Positions 27,401 through 32,528 of a stretch of DNA of 64,000 nucleotides are shown one piece after another. Source of the DNA: Haliclona indistincta (lineage: Eukaryota; Porifera; Demospongiae; Haplosclerida; Chalinidae); the NCBI GenBank assembly GCA_964017065.1, contig OZ024783.1, forward strand, positions 17,955,752 through 18,019,751. The letters run 5' to 3'. Position numbers and translations under genes: made by a program. Positions within the stretch are counted from its first letter, which is position 1. Each line of letters starts with the position of its first letter. The notes below the pieces were generated by a model that saw only the letters and a program-made list of their open reading frames with translations, was not told the origin of the DNA and did no database searches.

Positions 27401-30400
27401 ATCGAACGATAACCTGCCACCTTAAGGTAACTGGAAGTGTCCGCTTTCTTGATTGATTATTGGTTCGGCAAAACAGCGTGCAGTGTAAATACAGCCACCA
27501 AAGTGATCAGTAAGGCACCAGCTGGGCTCCAGCATGGCGCTTTGTGGCAGTGTAAATGTGGTATTATACACTTTTGTAACCTAATATTAATGGACTGTCT
27601 TTCTATACTTATATTAGTACAATATGGCGGTACTGATTTAATGAAAGAGTTGATGGACCAGCCTATGGAAGCTATGTTAGCAGAGAATGAACTTGATAAT
27701 GTGAAGTTTCAAGACCAGTCGTTGCTTGCTGATTTTGAATTAACAGAAAAAGGTTGGTGCAAGCTGTCTTGGTTTGAAAATGTATTTACGGTAAACTTCT
27801 TACGCACACACATACAGTAACAGTCACTCTAACCTCTAGCAGCACTGATAAATGGATGCAAGGACCTGAAAGTTCCCTGATAGCTAAACGTGACTCAGGC
27901 TTTCTTCAAACTACAGGTGAAATCTCACCTGCTTACACAGCCACTTCACCAAGAAGCTATCGATCCCTGTCTTCACGTGCTTCACAGGAATCTAATGCAT
28001 ATGGTGAGGATCTGGTGATGCAAACTAGACCTACTTCTAGAGAAAAATATAATTATTCTAAATGGGATTCTATCAGCTTGAGTTCAGATGAGGGCGATGC
28101 ATACTCAATGCTGAAAGAGCAGGGACAGCAATCGCTTGATATCTTAAGTGCCGAGATGATATCAGGTACACACATGAGATTGCTGCTCAAAAACTGTAAT
28201 ATTTATAGTACGCAATACTTAAATCTTTTAAAGTCAGTCGTGCAAAGTCTGCGACACGTATTTTTGCTGCACAATAGCACAAAATTTGCATAAGTACCAT
28301 TGTGTCAATGCCAATTATGTAGCAATATACTAAAGCATTTTATAGATCAAATTTATTTCATTTCACAGAATCTGTTGCTGTTGATGATCTGCTCTCATGG
28401 GACGATTTTGAAAAGGATGACATTTCAACTAACAGCATCGTTTCAGCTCCGCAAGCACAGCGTCGCTCATCAGAAGTATATAAAACATTTGGCCGTGCAA
28501 AGGGACATTCAGGCTCTATTCCTCAGCAACAACAACAATCATCAGTGCTGTCTGCCTCTTCACCAGCACCTCCTCCTCCGCCTGCTCTACCAGTATCGTC
28601 CAAAGCACCAGTACCTATGCCTCTATTCAGGGGAAAGGTGTTACAAGTGTTTGGTTCTACTGAAGGAGCGCAGACGTTCTCCTTTAGTACTGAAGCTGCT
28701 TTTGGTTCGAAAATTTCAGCTATGTCAATTGAAGAACCTCGGCTATCTGTAAGAAATGAGCTTGTTGCATGTGTGTGTATTATAATTATTGAAGTGCTGT
28801 CGCGTTTCTTTGAAATTTTTCATTATCATAAAGTTTGTTAGCTATTCCAATTATTGTATGGTTGTTTGTGTGTTACTAGAGTAATACATTTTAGGCTTTA
28901 AAATTTTGACAATCTCTTGTATTATCTGCCTAAAATGTAGATTGCAGTCTTGTCAACTGTTTCTGTATTTTGTTACTTTTCCTATTATAGTTAAAAAGTG
29001 GTCCGGTTTGGAAGGTCCGTGGAGGTCCACTTCCTCCTCCTCCTAAAGGTGGAGCCCCACCGCCTCCTCCTGTTCCTCCTAAAGCTCAAGGTCCGCCTCT
29101 TCCTCCCGGAGCCTCACTTCCTCCTAGACCTCCTGCTAGAGCCTCATCTATTAGAGCCGCACCTCCTACTGGAGGCAAGCCACCTCCTCCTGGAGCTCCT
29201 TCGAGAGCCGCACCTCCTACTGGAGGCGTGCCACCTCCTCCTCCTCCTCCAGTTATATTTAATAAGAAAGCGGTTTCTAAATCTGCTCGAAATGTTGCTA
29301 GACGATCTACCATAGAACGTGCCCCAAGTCAGGAAATGGAGCAAGGTAATAAATTTACTTTTCTATATCAGTATACACACACTATAATTATTATGTTTTC
29401 TTGGTTGGTTAAGTTCATACCTGTGTACTTCTCTTTACTTCATATTGATCTTGAATTGTTTGTTACAGATGAAGTAAGGTTTGCCCCTGCCGCTATCAAG
29501 ACTAAACGTGTCGACTCCAAAAAAGCTGAAAAGCCAATGCCACGTTCAAAGTTTTTCAATATGCAGGAAGGTAAGGTTCTGCATTACAGTTACAGCATAG
29601 ATGCTTGATTACTGGTTATATTTAATGGTTTTCTAGTCTCAAATTAAGACTTTGTATTCAATTTTTTTCCAGCAGAAAAAGCTGCTCCGCCCCCTCCACC
29701 TCCCCCACCACCTGCCATGAAGCCGCTTTTTCAGGAAAAGAAAGTCAAAGAGGACAAGAAGCTAGTTACTGGTCGAGGAGCCCTACTGCAGGGAATAAGA
29801 TCAGTGAGTAACTCACCACATGTTGCATTGCTGTACAATCAGTATACCGGTGATATCACTCTTTGTGCACATATTTTGATGTTTTTTGATCAATAATAAT
29901 ATATCATTTTGTAGTGTATGTCACTTGATGCACGAATTGTGTACTTCTACTAATGGAGTAGTTCAGTAGTTTGTTGTGCTTTATAATCATGCTGTGCTTA
30001 TGTGACTCACCTAATCACAGGGAACTCAACTGAAGAGTGTGTCTAAATCACAACCGGCCCAGAAGGAAGAGATTGCTGAATCCCTAGCACAGGCTCTAGG
30101 TAATTACACACTGTTTATTGTTTGTTTACAATTCAAAGTGCATTTCACATGTGCCGTCTATGTTTGACTAATGCGGATTTTCGTGCACAAAGCATGATTC
30201 ATAAAATCACTGCCTGCTTTATGCGCACTAGAGCTCTATTGAAAAGTTCTGCGAGCACTCAGACGGGTCACACGAAAATCTATCTGCGCTTTGAGTGTGC
30301 TAGTGTCTGCCGCGTTTTTACTTGTATGGCAATGGACCCCCGGCTTCAAATTTCGCATCAGCCCTGTATCACATGGTGATCTCTTACTATAGCTTATAGA

Positions 30401-31151
30401 TCAGCATCAATAAGAACAGGAGGAGGCGGCTGGGATGGTAGTGATGATGATGATGATTTCAGTGACAATAGCTGTGCTAGCTCATGGGACGAATATTATG
30501 AAGATGGGGAAGAGGTATATGAAGAAGCGGCAGGGACAAAGCTTCAAGAAGAAAACGAGGAGGAAGAAGATGAGGAAATGGGATTTGGTTTGTTTGATTC
30601 TGAGGAAGAATCAGAAAAAACAAAGGTATGTACTATTGACCAGCAATGATAAATTCTTGAAAGTGTTTTGTTGTGCTGCAAGTTTACGGGCTATTGCAAT
30701 TTTGAATGTACAGTACCGCTCACGAGTAAGTGTACTCAAACCCGCGGGCTAACCGCGCGTAACTCGGGGGTGCCCGCGGGTCCGTGAACGTATACCCGCT
30801 GCCCGCACCACACTAACCCGCGGCCCTCATGCAGCCTTGCATGCACTCGCGACCCGCTGGATAGCTAGGCAGACTCACGTTGTCGTTGTGTGGCTTTTGC
30901 GAGCATATACAGTGCTCGCACGTATCCGCACCAGCGCGTGATGCACTCTGTATTCGCATCTACTCGCGGTTAATGATACACGGTTCCGCGGGCAAGACAA
31001 AATTACCCCTGGGTTGCCTGCGAGTCTCCCGCGGGTGTTGGTCCACTTACTCGTGAGCGGTACTGTAAATATGTGTTCGTGCTCCATACAGGAAGAAGAT
31101 GAGAACAAGCGTCCTCAATTGTCAGATGGTGTCATACCTGTTCTATTTGCA
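1..31151 (+). CDS. PARP4: PARP4-like (vault poly-ADP-ribose polymerase) gene, 41 exons, partial at both ends
   Basis: Multi-exon gene with phase-consistent GT-AG splicing. Exons: 1-131, 423-583, 841-981, 1069-1255, 1341-1439, 1522-1681, 1977-2107, 2497-2581, 3361-3494, 17364-17783, 17910-18002, 18221-18314, 18394-18467, 18640-18851, 18978-19173, 19223-19297, 19461-19541, 19652-19732, 19782-19883, 20020-20136, 20573-20710, 21109-21257, 21458-21503, 21562-21597, 21686-21726, 22024-22066, 22119-22157, 22867-22901, 23212-23308, 23626-23694, 23758-23911, 24346-24477, 27618-27756, 27843-28165, 28369-28748, 28991-29345, 29469-29570, 29673-29803, 30021-30099, 30405-30625, 31092-31151. About 1,847 codons lie in the window. 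The order PARP catalytic, VIT, VWA, long tail is that of PARP4, the ADP-ribosyltransferase of vault particles. The N-terminal part (BRCT in the vertebrate protein) would lie before base 1. Exon 1 probably continues upstream; exon 41 runs into the N gap. The actin-like insert and WH2/acidic tail are not part of the family as I know it. Confidence 0.88.
1977..17783 (+). CDS. PARP4: PARP4-like exons 7-10: VIT domain, split by a 13.9-kb intron
   Basis: Exons 7, 8, 9 and 10 encode a vault inter-alpha-trypsin (VIT) domain of the kind always paired with VWA in PARP4, VWA5A and ITIH proteins. Visible hallmarks are AKYVFPLGD (exon 8), a V-C-G-F-E-A core followed by [13 protein letters not shown] and GHGAYL (exon 9), and [10 protein letters not shown] plus ITYVAEL (exon 10). 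Phases match across 2581/3361 (phase 1) and 3494/17364 (phase 0). The intron between exons 9 and 10 interrupts the domain right after a D-E-E-T-P stretch and houses a cluster of unrelated genes. Intron 8 (2582-3360) also contains an inverted-repeat element. Confidence 0.88.
2633..3245. mobile_element. inverted-repeat element in intron 8
   Basis: The ends GCATGTACATTAACCCTTTA (2633) and its near-complement ending at 3245 form ~27-bp terminal inverted repeats. The interior has GC-rich runs of G and C and no coding frame. It lies wholly inside intron 8 of the PARP4-like gene. Non-autonomous DNA transposon or MITE; family not identified. Confidence 0.6.
3630..3785. mobile_element. MITE with CAGCGGTTTCA ends, TA target duplication
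   Basis: A 156-bp element starting CAGCGGTTTCACTAC and ending TGAAACCGCTG, flanked by TA on both sides (3628-3629, 3786-3787). A second member of the same family lies at about 44,268-44,397 in the TUBGCP4 region. TA duplication suggests a Tc1/mariner-type mobiliser. Confidence 0.7.
3880..4145 (+). repeat. upstream segment of the nested-gene unit, repeated at 14,400-14,700
   Basis: About 265 bp beginning ACAGGAAACATGCGTGTT and ending near TTGACACCATTTGGTGTC is clearly related to 14,410-14,700. It marks the boundary of the duplicated unit inside intron 9 and suggests that the array grew by segmental duplication. No coding potential seen. Confidence 0.6.
4940..5055. mobile_element. 116-bp near-perfect palindromic MITE in the leader of fibrinogen-like gene 1
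   Basis: The element runs from CACTGCAAAAACTGATTTG to its complement ending GCAGTG, with a small central loop around TCTATAGA. It is flanked by TG on both sides. The other array members read GATACTGTTAAGACA without interruption here, so this is an insertion into the 5' leader, 11 bp before the ATG. Confidence 0.85.
5067..6032 (+). CDS. nested gene 1: secreted cysteine-rich fibrinogen-like protein, 321 aa
   Basis: Intronless ORF, start at ATG 5067 ([10 protein letters not shown]), the codon shared by all copies. Residues ~1-24 form a hydrophobic signal peptide ([11 protein letters not shown]). Residues ~70-130 resemble the N-terminal half of a fibrinogen-related domain: [22 protein letters not shown], then GGWMRV. 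The rest is a cysteine-rich region with [18 protein letters not shown] and a WDGQQCPG...CCTHPNMPW block, and no canonical fibrinogen calcium site. N-glycosylation sequons (NMS, NDT) suggest secretion or surface display. It lies on the same strand as, and inside intron 9 of, the PARP4-like gene. Family function unknown; fibrinogen-like lectins or contactin-associated proteins are the nearest resemblance. Confidence 0.85.
   Translation: MAANLLCVLFCYYWLLLAGGVVSGFTPVTYPARVSSECGQYDPLQDEKLSEALMQAYQQFIPGRSCQDILHRFPSAPSGYYQITAPSGSLVQVYCDVEGSNCRGEGGWMRVVYVNMSQSGATCPQGLTQRTFSGLTLCGRNSAGCQSTVFSTLGLAYSQVCGQLRGYQFRAPDAFHYSLFNPSVSIDNVYVDGASITYGSAPRKHIWTYAAGRNLLTGSSRCPCNTGSVLHPPPFVGSDYYCETGDNDVTCCESILFSNDTLWDGQQCPGLEAPCCTHPNMPWFKKTLSETTTEDIELRVCATQSSSSEDTPLELIELFVL
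6890..7269 (+). promoter_or_regulatory. conserved 5' flank of nested gene 2 (array-wide promoter candidate)
   Basis: A block with landmarks TTTTTATGAAGTGTGATT, CTACTACGTACATCA, GTACAGCAACTGACTT, AGAGAACATCTT, TTTGATTCATTTGTGTG and GTTAAGACAAATGG precedes each copy. Versions are seen at about 4,350-5,066, 6,890-7,269, 8,980-9,257 and 15,630-15,878, and gene-less versions at 8,530-8,820 and 12,890-13,161. Conservation beyond the coding region suggests that it contains the promoter and leader, although recent duplication alone could explain it. Confidence 0.5.
7270..8261 (+). pseudogene. nested gene 2: fibrinogen-like family member with frameshift
   Basis: It is collinear with nested genes 1, 3 and 4 from ATG 7270 to the stop at 8261. 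Near 7,725-7,740 the sequence GGATGTC joins directly to GTTCTCC. Compared with gene 4 this lacks the ten bases between those two words (and has one extra GGA upstream), so the first frame ends at 7749. The second half continues in another frame ([13 protein letters not shown]). Signal peptide and all other blocks are intact, so the lesion is recent, or is an assembly or allelic difference. No splice signals would rescue it. Confidence 0.82.
8520..8960 (+). pseudogene. orphan promoter copy without a gene
   Basis: From about 8,530 to 8,820 the array promoter block is present up to TTTGATTCATTTGTGTGG. The expected leader and ATG are then replaced by unrelated sequence (TACGTATTTTAATGACTATAAGC onward in short pieces). 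Another full promoter block starts at ~8,980 and leads into nested gene 3. This looks like an unequal duplication that copied only the flank. Confidence 0.5.
9258..10250 (+). CDS. nested gene 3: secreted cysteine-rich fibrinogen-like protein, 330 aa
   Basis: Intact intronless ORF from ATG 9258 to TAG at 10250. It has the same layout as nested gene 1: signal peptide ([11 protein letters not shown]), fibrinogen-like N-terminal block ([23 protein letters not shown]), [25 protein letters not shown] and the C-terminal WDGQQCPG...SHPNMPW block. It differs in a 10-residue insertion (FPSCNPPRN) near residue 60, shared with gene 2, and in the variable loops after GYQ and after [10 protein letters not shown]. 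The third position of the GGWMRV block is changed (GWTRV). Variation is concentrated in these loops. Confidence 0.86.
   Translation: MAANLLCVLFCYYCLLLAGGVVSGFTPVTYPARVSSECGQYDPLQDEQLTEALGQAHQQLGFPSCNPPRNRSCQEILHCFPSAPSGYYQITAPNGSLVQVYCDMEGTNCGGKRGWTRVAYVNMSQSGATCPQGLTQQTLSGLTLCGRIDSGSCQSTVFSTLGLVYSQVCGQLQGYQLGSPDAFYSYLSTPSVITIENVYVDGASITYGSAPRKHIWTYAAGLNLLSGSSRCPCNTGSNFNSPPFVGSDYYCETGDNDDTCCESKLYSNDTLWDGQQCPGIEAPCCSHPNMPWFNKTLSEATTEDIELRVCSFQIFSSGSTPLELIELFVL
10922..11572. mobile_element. 651-bp foldback element with a minisatellite inside each arm
   Basis: Arms of ~220 bp (10,922-11,141 and 11,353-11,572) are inverted copies. Each begins GTAAAAAAGTTTTAATAAA and contains 4-5 tandem ~30-bp units (CTTGCAAAAGTAAAGGAACA...). 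The centre has three tandem ~65-bp units around CAACCGTCAATTACTTCATC. Long ORFs on both strands (repeating K-V-K-E-Q-D-G-x-M-L-A) come from the minisatellite and are not genes. Related short remnants with the CATCCCTACAT terminus are at ~12,780-12,885 and 23,030-23,180. Confidence 0.8.
12471..12516. repeat. (GAA)n microsatellite
   Basis: About 15 AGA/GAA units after a GCGCTAGGCTTGTC motif that also precedes the GAAA expansion at 39,431 and the short GAAAGAAG tract at 62,677, so it is a decayed copy of the same repeat family. Confidence 0.8.
12890..13515 (+). pseudogene. gutted fibrinogen-like copy: promoter and last ~30 codons only
   Basis: Positions 12,890-13,161 match the array promoter (TTTTTATGAAGTGTGATT, CTACTACGTACATCA, CTCTATTAATAGT). 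At 13,167 an AACCCTCGGCG-type repeat begins and runs to ~13,423. Then 13,426-13,515 resumes in the last exon sequence, reading [10 protein letters not shown] ... [11 protein letters not shown] and a stop. The ~290 codons between are missing. Repeat-mediated deletion is the simplest reading. Confidence 0.75.
15068..15225. mobile_element. half of a CATCCCTACATCAG-type MITE
   Basis: The segment from CTCTGATGTAGGGATGCATG to TGATTTCGTTAGAAATA matches the right half of the complete copy at 38,449-38,835 (landmarks GTTACCATTCCATG, GTGGACCAGTGGTAGATTTC). The left half is absent, so this is a truncated copy. Confidence 0.7.
15301..15480. mobile_element. 180-bp palindromic MITE
   Basis: Arms of 39 bp, GTTGCTATTGCTCTTCTTTA at 15,301 and its exact complement ending at 15,480, surround an AT-rich centre. 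No coding capacity. It lies between the decayed copy and nested gene 4 in intron 9. Confidence 0.8.
15879..16844 (+). CDS. nested gene 4: secreted cysteine-rich fibrinogen-like protein, 321 aa
   Basis: Intact intronless ORF, ATG 15879. Signal peptide, fibrinogen-like N-terminal half and cysteine-rich C-terminal half are as in genes 1 and 3. It lacks the GSL triplet before VQVYCDMEG (reads APNVQVYCD) and has [16 protein letters not shown]. The C-terminal variable segment is [20 protein letters not shown]. It is the member nearest to exon 10 of the host gene (519 bp upstream of it). As for the others, the product is predicted to be secreted, with function unknown. Confidence 0.85.
   Translation: MAANLLCVLFCYHWLLLAGGVVSGFTSVTYPARVSSECGQYDPLQDEQLTEALMQAYQQFSLNRSCQEILRHFPSAPSGYYQITAPNVQVYCDMEGSNCGGEGGWMRMAYVNMSQSGATCPQGLIQRTLSGLTLCGGMVTGGGCQSTVFSTLGLAYSQVCGQLRGYQYGTPEAFHSYLVGPSSVNIDRTYVDGASITYGSAPRKHIWTYAAARNLLSGSTTCPCNTGNVRNPPPFVGSDYYCESGDNDDTCCESILYSNDTLWDGQQCPGFEAPCCSHPNMPWFNKTLSETTTEDIELRLCGDQSATNEDTPLEVIELFIR
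17910..18851 (+). CDS. PARP4: PARP4-like exons 11-14: von Willebrand factor A domain
   Basis: The four exons encode the first part of a VWA domain. [13 protein letters not shown] contains the DxSxS metal-ion-dependent adhesion motif, and VFVITDGHM is the later strand with the conserved Asp. In PARP4 the VIT-VWA module is thought to be used in vault assembly or protein contacts rather than catalysis. Intron 11 (18003-18220) contains GAGT-type simple repeats and intron 13 ends in a CT microsatellite used as the polypyrimidine tract. The domain continues into exon 15. Confidence 0.87.
18978..22901 (+). CDS. PARP4: PARP4-like exons 15-28: end of VWA and post-VWA helical region
   Basis: Fourteen exons of 35-196 nt, all phase-consistent, encode about 390 residues. 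Exon 15 completes the VWA fold ([13 protein letters not shown]). Exons 16-22 resemble the post-VWA region of PARP4/VWA5 proteins, with [14 protein letters not shown]...[17 protein letters not shown] (exon 19) and a later dimerisation-like helical part. Exons 23-28 (46, 36, 41, 43, 39 and 35 nt) encode charged helices rich in Glu, Lys and Arg. Such very short exons are easy to miss with automatic gene prediction. Several introns carry AT-rich repeat remnants, for example 22,158-22,866 and 19,884-20,019. Confidence 0.78.
23212..23911 (+). CDS. PARP4-like exons 29-31: embedded actin N-terminal segment (actin residues ~1-68)
   Basis: Exons 29 (23212-23308), 30 (23626-23694) and 31 (23758-23911) encode a stretch that aligns end to end with the actin N-terminus, beginning at an acidic start ([10 protein letters not shown]) and ending at SKRGILTLK. 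Over the ~50 residues from AG(M)AG to TLK I count seven differences from conserved cytoplasmic actin. The DNase-I-binding loop ([11 protein letters not shown]) is unchanged. The ATP phosphate loop is altered: D and G of the D-N-G are kept, but the following S-G is M-D, so nucleotide binding is unlikely. The exon 30/31 junction falls exactly at actin codons 41/42, a known actin intron site. After TLK the sequence is unrelated to actin. The reading frame runs from exon 28 into exon 32, so the segment is part of the larger protein. Confidence 0.85.
24077..24281. mobile_element. 205-bp MITE, CCGTATAGCG ends, TA duplication (intron 31)
   Basis: The element starts CCGTATAGCGGGAAATTTTC and ends CGCTATACGG, flanked by TA (24,075-76 and 24,282-83). 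The interior is built from repeated TTCGCGAA words. A relative with the same ends but a different, TTGGCGG-type interior is at 49,485-49,686. Confidence 0.85.
24346..28165 (+). CDS. PARP4: PARP4-like exons 32-34: linker region
   Basis: Exon 32 (24346-24477) encodes a basic linker ending in a lysine-rich run (IPKKKKRL), a possible nuclear localisation signal. Exon 33 (27618-27756) uses donor GTGCAA at 27757 and is acidic/helical. Exon 34 (27843-28165) is Ser/Thr rich. A tandem NAG acceptor at 27838-27842 could add or drop one residue. Intron 32 (24,478-27,617) is 3.1 kb and is almost entirely made of inverted-repeat elements listed separately. Exon 33 was found by phase matching (phase 1 in, phase 2 out). 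No domain recognised. Confidence 0.68.
24525..25105. mobile_element. AACCCTCGGCG inverted-repeat element (intron 32)
   Basis: The ends AACCCTCGGCG (24,525) and CGCCGAGGGTT (to 25,105) are inverted repeats. The right ~270 bp match, in reverse orientation, the piece at 13,167-13,423 that replaced a fibrinogen-like gene body (landmarks ATGGCTTGCAATGTGACTCG in complement and ACAGAACGAACG-type repeats). Non-autonomous DNA element. Confidence 0.65.
25918..26520. mobile_element. TTAA-flanked MITE 1 (piggyBac-like)
   Basis: Begins GGGTGCAG after TTAA (25,914-25,917) and ends CTGCACCC before TTAA (26,521-26,524). TTAA duplication without extra bases is characteristic of piggyBac-type transposases. 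No ORF of its own. Confidence 0.7.
26525..26962. mobile_element. TTAA-flanked MITE 2 (piggyBac-like)
   Basis: Begins GGTGACTATTATTGGCAGGT and ends ACCTGCTAACAATAGTCGCC, between TTAA at 26,521-26,524 and 26,963-26,966. It shares each flanking TTAA with a neighbouring element. A solitary match to the first word (GTTACTATTATTAGCAGGTA) appears at 16,982, in intron 9. Confidence 0.78.
26967..27421. mobile_element. TTAA-flanked MITE 3 (piggyBac-like)
   Basis: Begins GGTGGCGGGTTATGAATATT and ends AACCTGCCACC, between TTAA at 26,963-26,966 and 27,422-27,425. Long inverted repeats (>60 bp) include AGTTAAATTCTTTTGTTTGT and its complement. Confidence 0.78.
28369..29570 (+). CDS. PARP4: PARP4-like exons 35-37: proline-rich region
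   Basis: Exon 35 begins with an acidic WDDF segment, has a glutamine run and then a short proline run (APPPPPAL). It then has a conserved-looking patch ([18 protein letters not shown]). Exon 36 is dominated by repeated PPPP and GGxPPPP motifs and ends in a basic [10 protein letters not shown] stretch. Exon 37 is short and basic. Polyproline runs of this kind are ligands for profilin, SH3 or EVH1 domains, which fits the WH2 motif that follows. Vertebrate PARP4 also has a proline-rich region here, so the proline content alone is not novel. Confidence 0.78.
29673..31151 (+). CDS. PARP4: PARP4-like exons 38-41: polyproline, WH2 and acidic tail, cut by gap
   Basis: Exon 38 opens with nine consecutive prolines and ends in [10 protein letters not shown]; exon 39 continues [10 protein letters not shown]. 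Together this is a WH2 (WASP-homology 2) G-actin-binding motif, with the amphipathic helix (ALLQGI) and the LKSV variant of the LKKT motif, split by a phase-0 intron at 29,804-30,020. Exons 39-40 then give an amphipathic segment (ESLAQALASIR) and a long acidic tract with tryptophans ([12 protein letters not shown] and [12 protein letters not shown]). That order matches the VCA tail of Arp2/3 activators. Exon 40 uses acceptor 30,403-30,404; the AG a few bases earlier would create a stop. Exon 41 (31092-31151) starts a [10 protein letters not shown] sequence and disappears into Ns. WH2 is firm; the nucleation function is inference. Confidence 0.8.
30711..31065. mobile_element. 355-bp GC-rich MITE in intron 40, TA duplication
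   Basis: Ends CAGTACCGCTCACGAGTAAG and its complement (to 31,065), flanked by TA. The interior is rich in CCCGCG and CGAGTGC words, far more GC than the surrounding introns. It occupies nearly the whole intron between exons 40 and 41. Confidence 0.82.
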
Positions 31152-31174
31152 NNNNNNNNNNNNNNNNNNNNNNN
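31152..31174. other. assembly gap (23 Ns) inside the PARP4-like gene
   Basis: A run of 23 N follows an open exon. The sequence after it is unrelated repeat DNA in another context, so true distance and orientation to the next genes are uncertain. The 3' exons of the PARP4-like gene (vault/MVP-interaction end in vertebrates) are not seen on the other side. Confidence 0.95.
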
Positions 31175-31470
31175 TGCAGTAGCTATCTACGGCTATCATT
31201 TAGGGAGGCACGGTAGTGCCTCCCTGATATGTGGGATGCCAGGAAACAAAATGGCGGCTACATACAATGCATTAGCGTTCAAACGCTGATATTTTGCCTG
31301 GCGATGAATTTTATACGTCAGTCCAAGGACACTTCTGGCGTTGCCCCATCTTACATTATCAAGGAGATTGTTCGAAAGGGTCACTAAAGTGACGAATCTG
31401 GAAACGGTGAAAATTGAGTTTCGTCAGAGCTAGTGCTGGCTTGAGAGGGAAAAGGAAATACCTTCAGCCC
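31175..31470 (-). repeat. GGGAGGCAC repeat family, copy 1 (also 39,235-39,905 and 62,505-62,980)
   Basis: It starts at a perfect hairpin AGGGAGGCACGG/TAGTGCCTCCCT (31,200-31,223) and continues with CAAAATGGCGGCTACATACA and GGCGTTGCCCCATCTTACA. It is the reverse complement of 39,680-39,900. Unknown non-autonomous element. The remainder of 31,470-32,230 shows no coding region; it contains a loose inverted repeat around GGCGCGAACTC (31,870) and GTTCGCGCCGGAGC (32,211). Confidence 0.65.
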
Positions 31471-32229
31471 GACAAAGATTGTCATGAGCAGTAATTTTAC
31501 GGGCCTCATGCATGCAGCAACCTGAAGGGCATGGAGGAGGTTGGACATTGGAGGATTGCCGCAGATAGGACTTAGATTACGGTGACATCCATAACATGTT
31601 TGCACTCAAATAAATCACATATTTTGTAACAAAATTATGGCAGCAAAATATAAGGATTCACACTAACTATAATCTAACTAATAATTATTATTAGCTATAA
31701 TTATTGTAAGAAACTATGACTTCAAATGGCTTGCAGTTTAGCCACTTCAGTCTTCAGCATAATTATTATGCAAACTCGTTGATTTTTTGTTTCCCATCTG
31801 CATCTGGTTATAGCGTATAGCTAACATCTGCAACATTATTACAAGCAATGCCCGAATGTATACATAGCTCCGGCGCGAACTCTCACCTCGTTCAGATTTC
31901 AATGTTACGCCCATTTCAGCTCATGTTTATTCCGATCGGTTGGCAAAAGCTGGTTTCAAGCTGCAATAACTACGGTGAACAACGCTATAGCGACAATCTG
32001 ACTGCTGCTGTCGTCGTTTCTATTACCTAGGGAGCTTTTGTAACTGAATGATGCCGATTAATTTTTGAAAATGCGTTGTTTTGCAACTCGATGGCAAAAG
32101 CAATGCGCCGCTTTTTCAAAAAAATTAATTGACGTCTAACAGTCTTCCTGATAGTAGAACGGCGATGGCAGCAGTCAGATCGTCGCTATAGCGTTGTTCA
32201 CCGTTGTTATTGTTCGCGCCGGAGCTACA

Positions 32230-32528
32230 TGTATCTATAAAGCTTAGCTTGAACTCAGTTCTCTTTTTATTTCTAATTACAATACACTAAACTACCAGCC
32301 TTTTAAAAGACAAAGAAATCCATTATAGAAATAGAAAAATTACGTCTCTTAGGAATATTCCTATATGTGGACAAGTTTGTATGCTATCTGAGAATGACCA
32401 TTCAAATTATGCGCCTTTACGTCATGCGAGAACGACGCATGCGCGAGATCAGATCACCAGAGGTAGGTGGGGCACCGTCGGAGTCAGTTAAAAAGGTTCA
32501 CATCTAGTGACAAGCTCGGAATAAAAAG
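32230..32528 (+). promoter_or_regulatory. conserved 5' flank of coiled-coil component 1 (copy A)
   Basis: The ~300 bp before the ATG is shared with copies C (54,400-54,695) and D (62,975-63,244). Common words are TTTAAAAGACA, GACACCATGTGGACAAGTT (C and D), GAGAACGACGCATGCG, GAGATCAGAT and a TTAAAAAGG stretch ~30-35 bp before ATG that may act as a TATA-like box, followed by GACAAGCTCGGA. Copy B lacks it. Confidence 0.45.

Larger units (their letters stand above)
25441..27561. mobile_element. outer inverted-repeat element hosting three TTAA MITEs (intron 32)
   Basis: CCACGTTTACACTGCC at 25,441 is matched by GGCAGTGTAAATGTGG ending at 27,561, giving one larger element of 2.1 kb whose middle has been expanded by later insertions. 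The ends are only moderately conserved, so the boundaries are approximate. It ends ~56 bp before exon 33. Confidence 0.5.

Noticed and set aside
29086..29344. Minus-strand glycine-rich ORFs
   Set aside because: Antisense shadow of the proline-rich exon 36.
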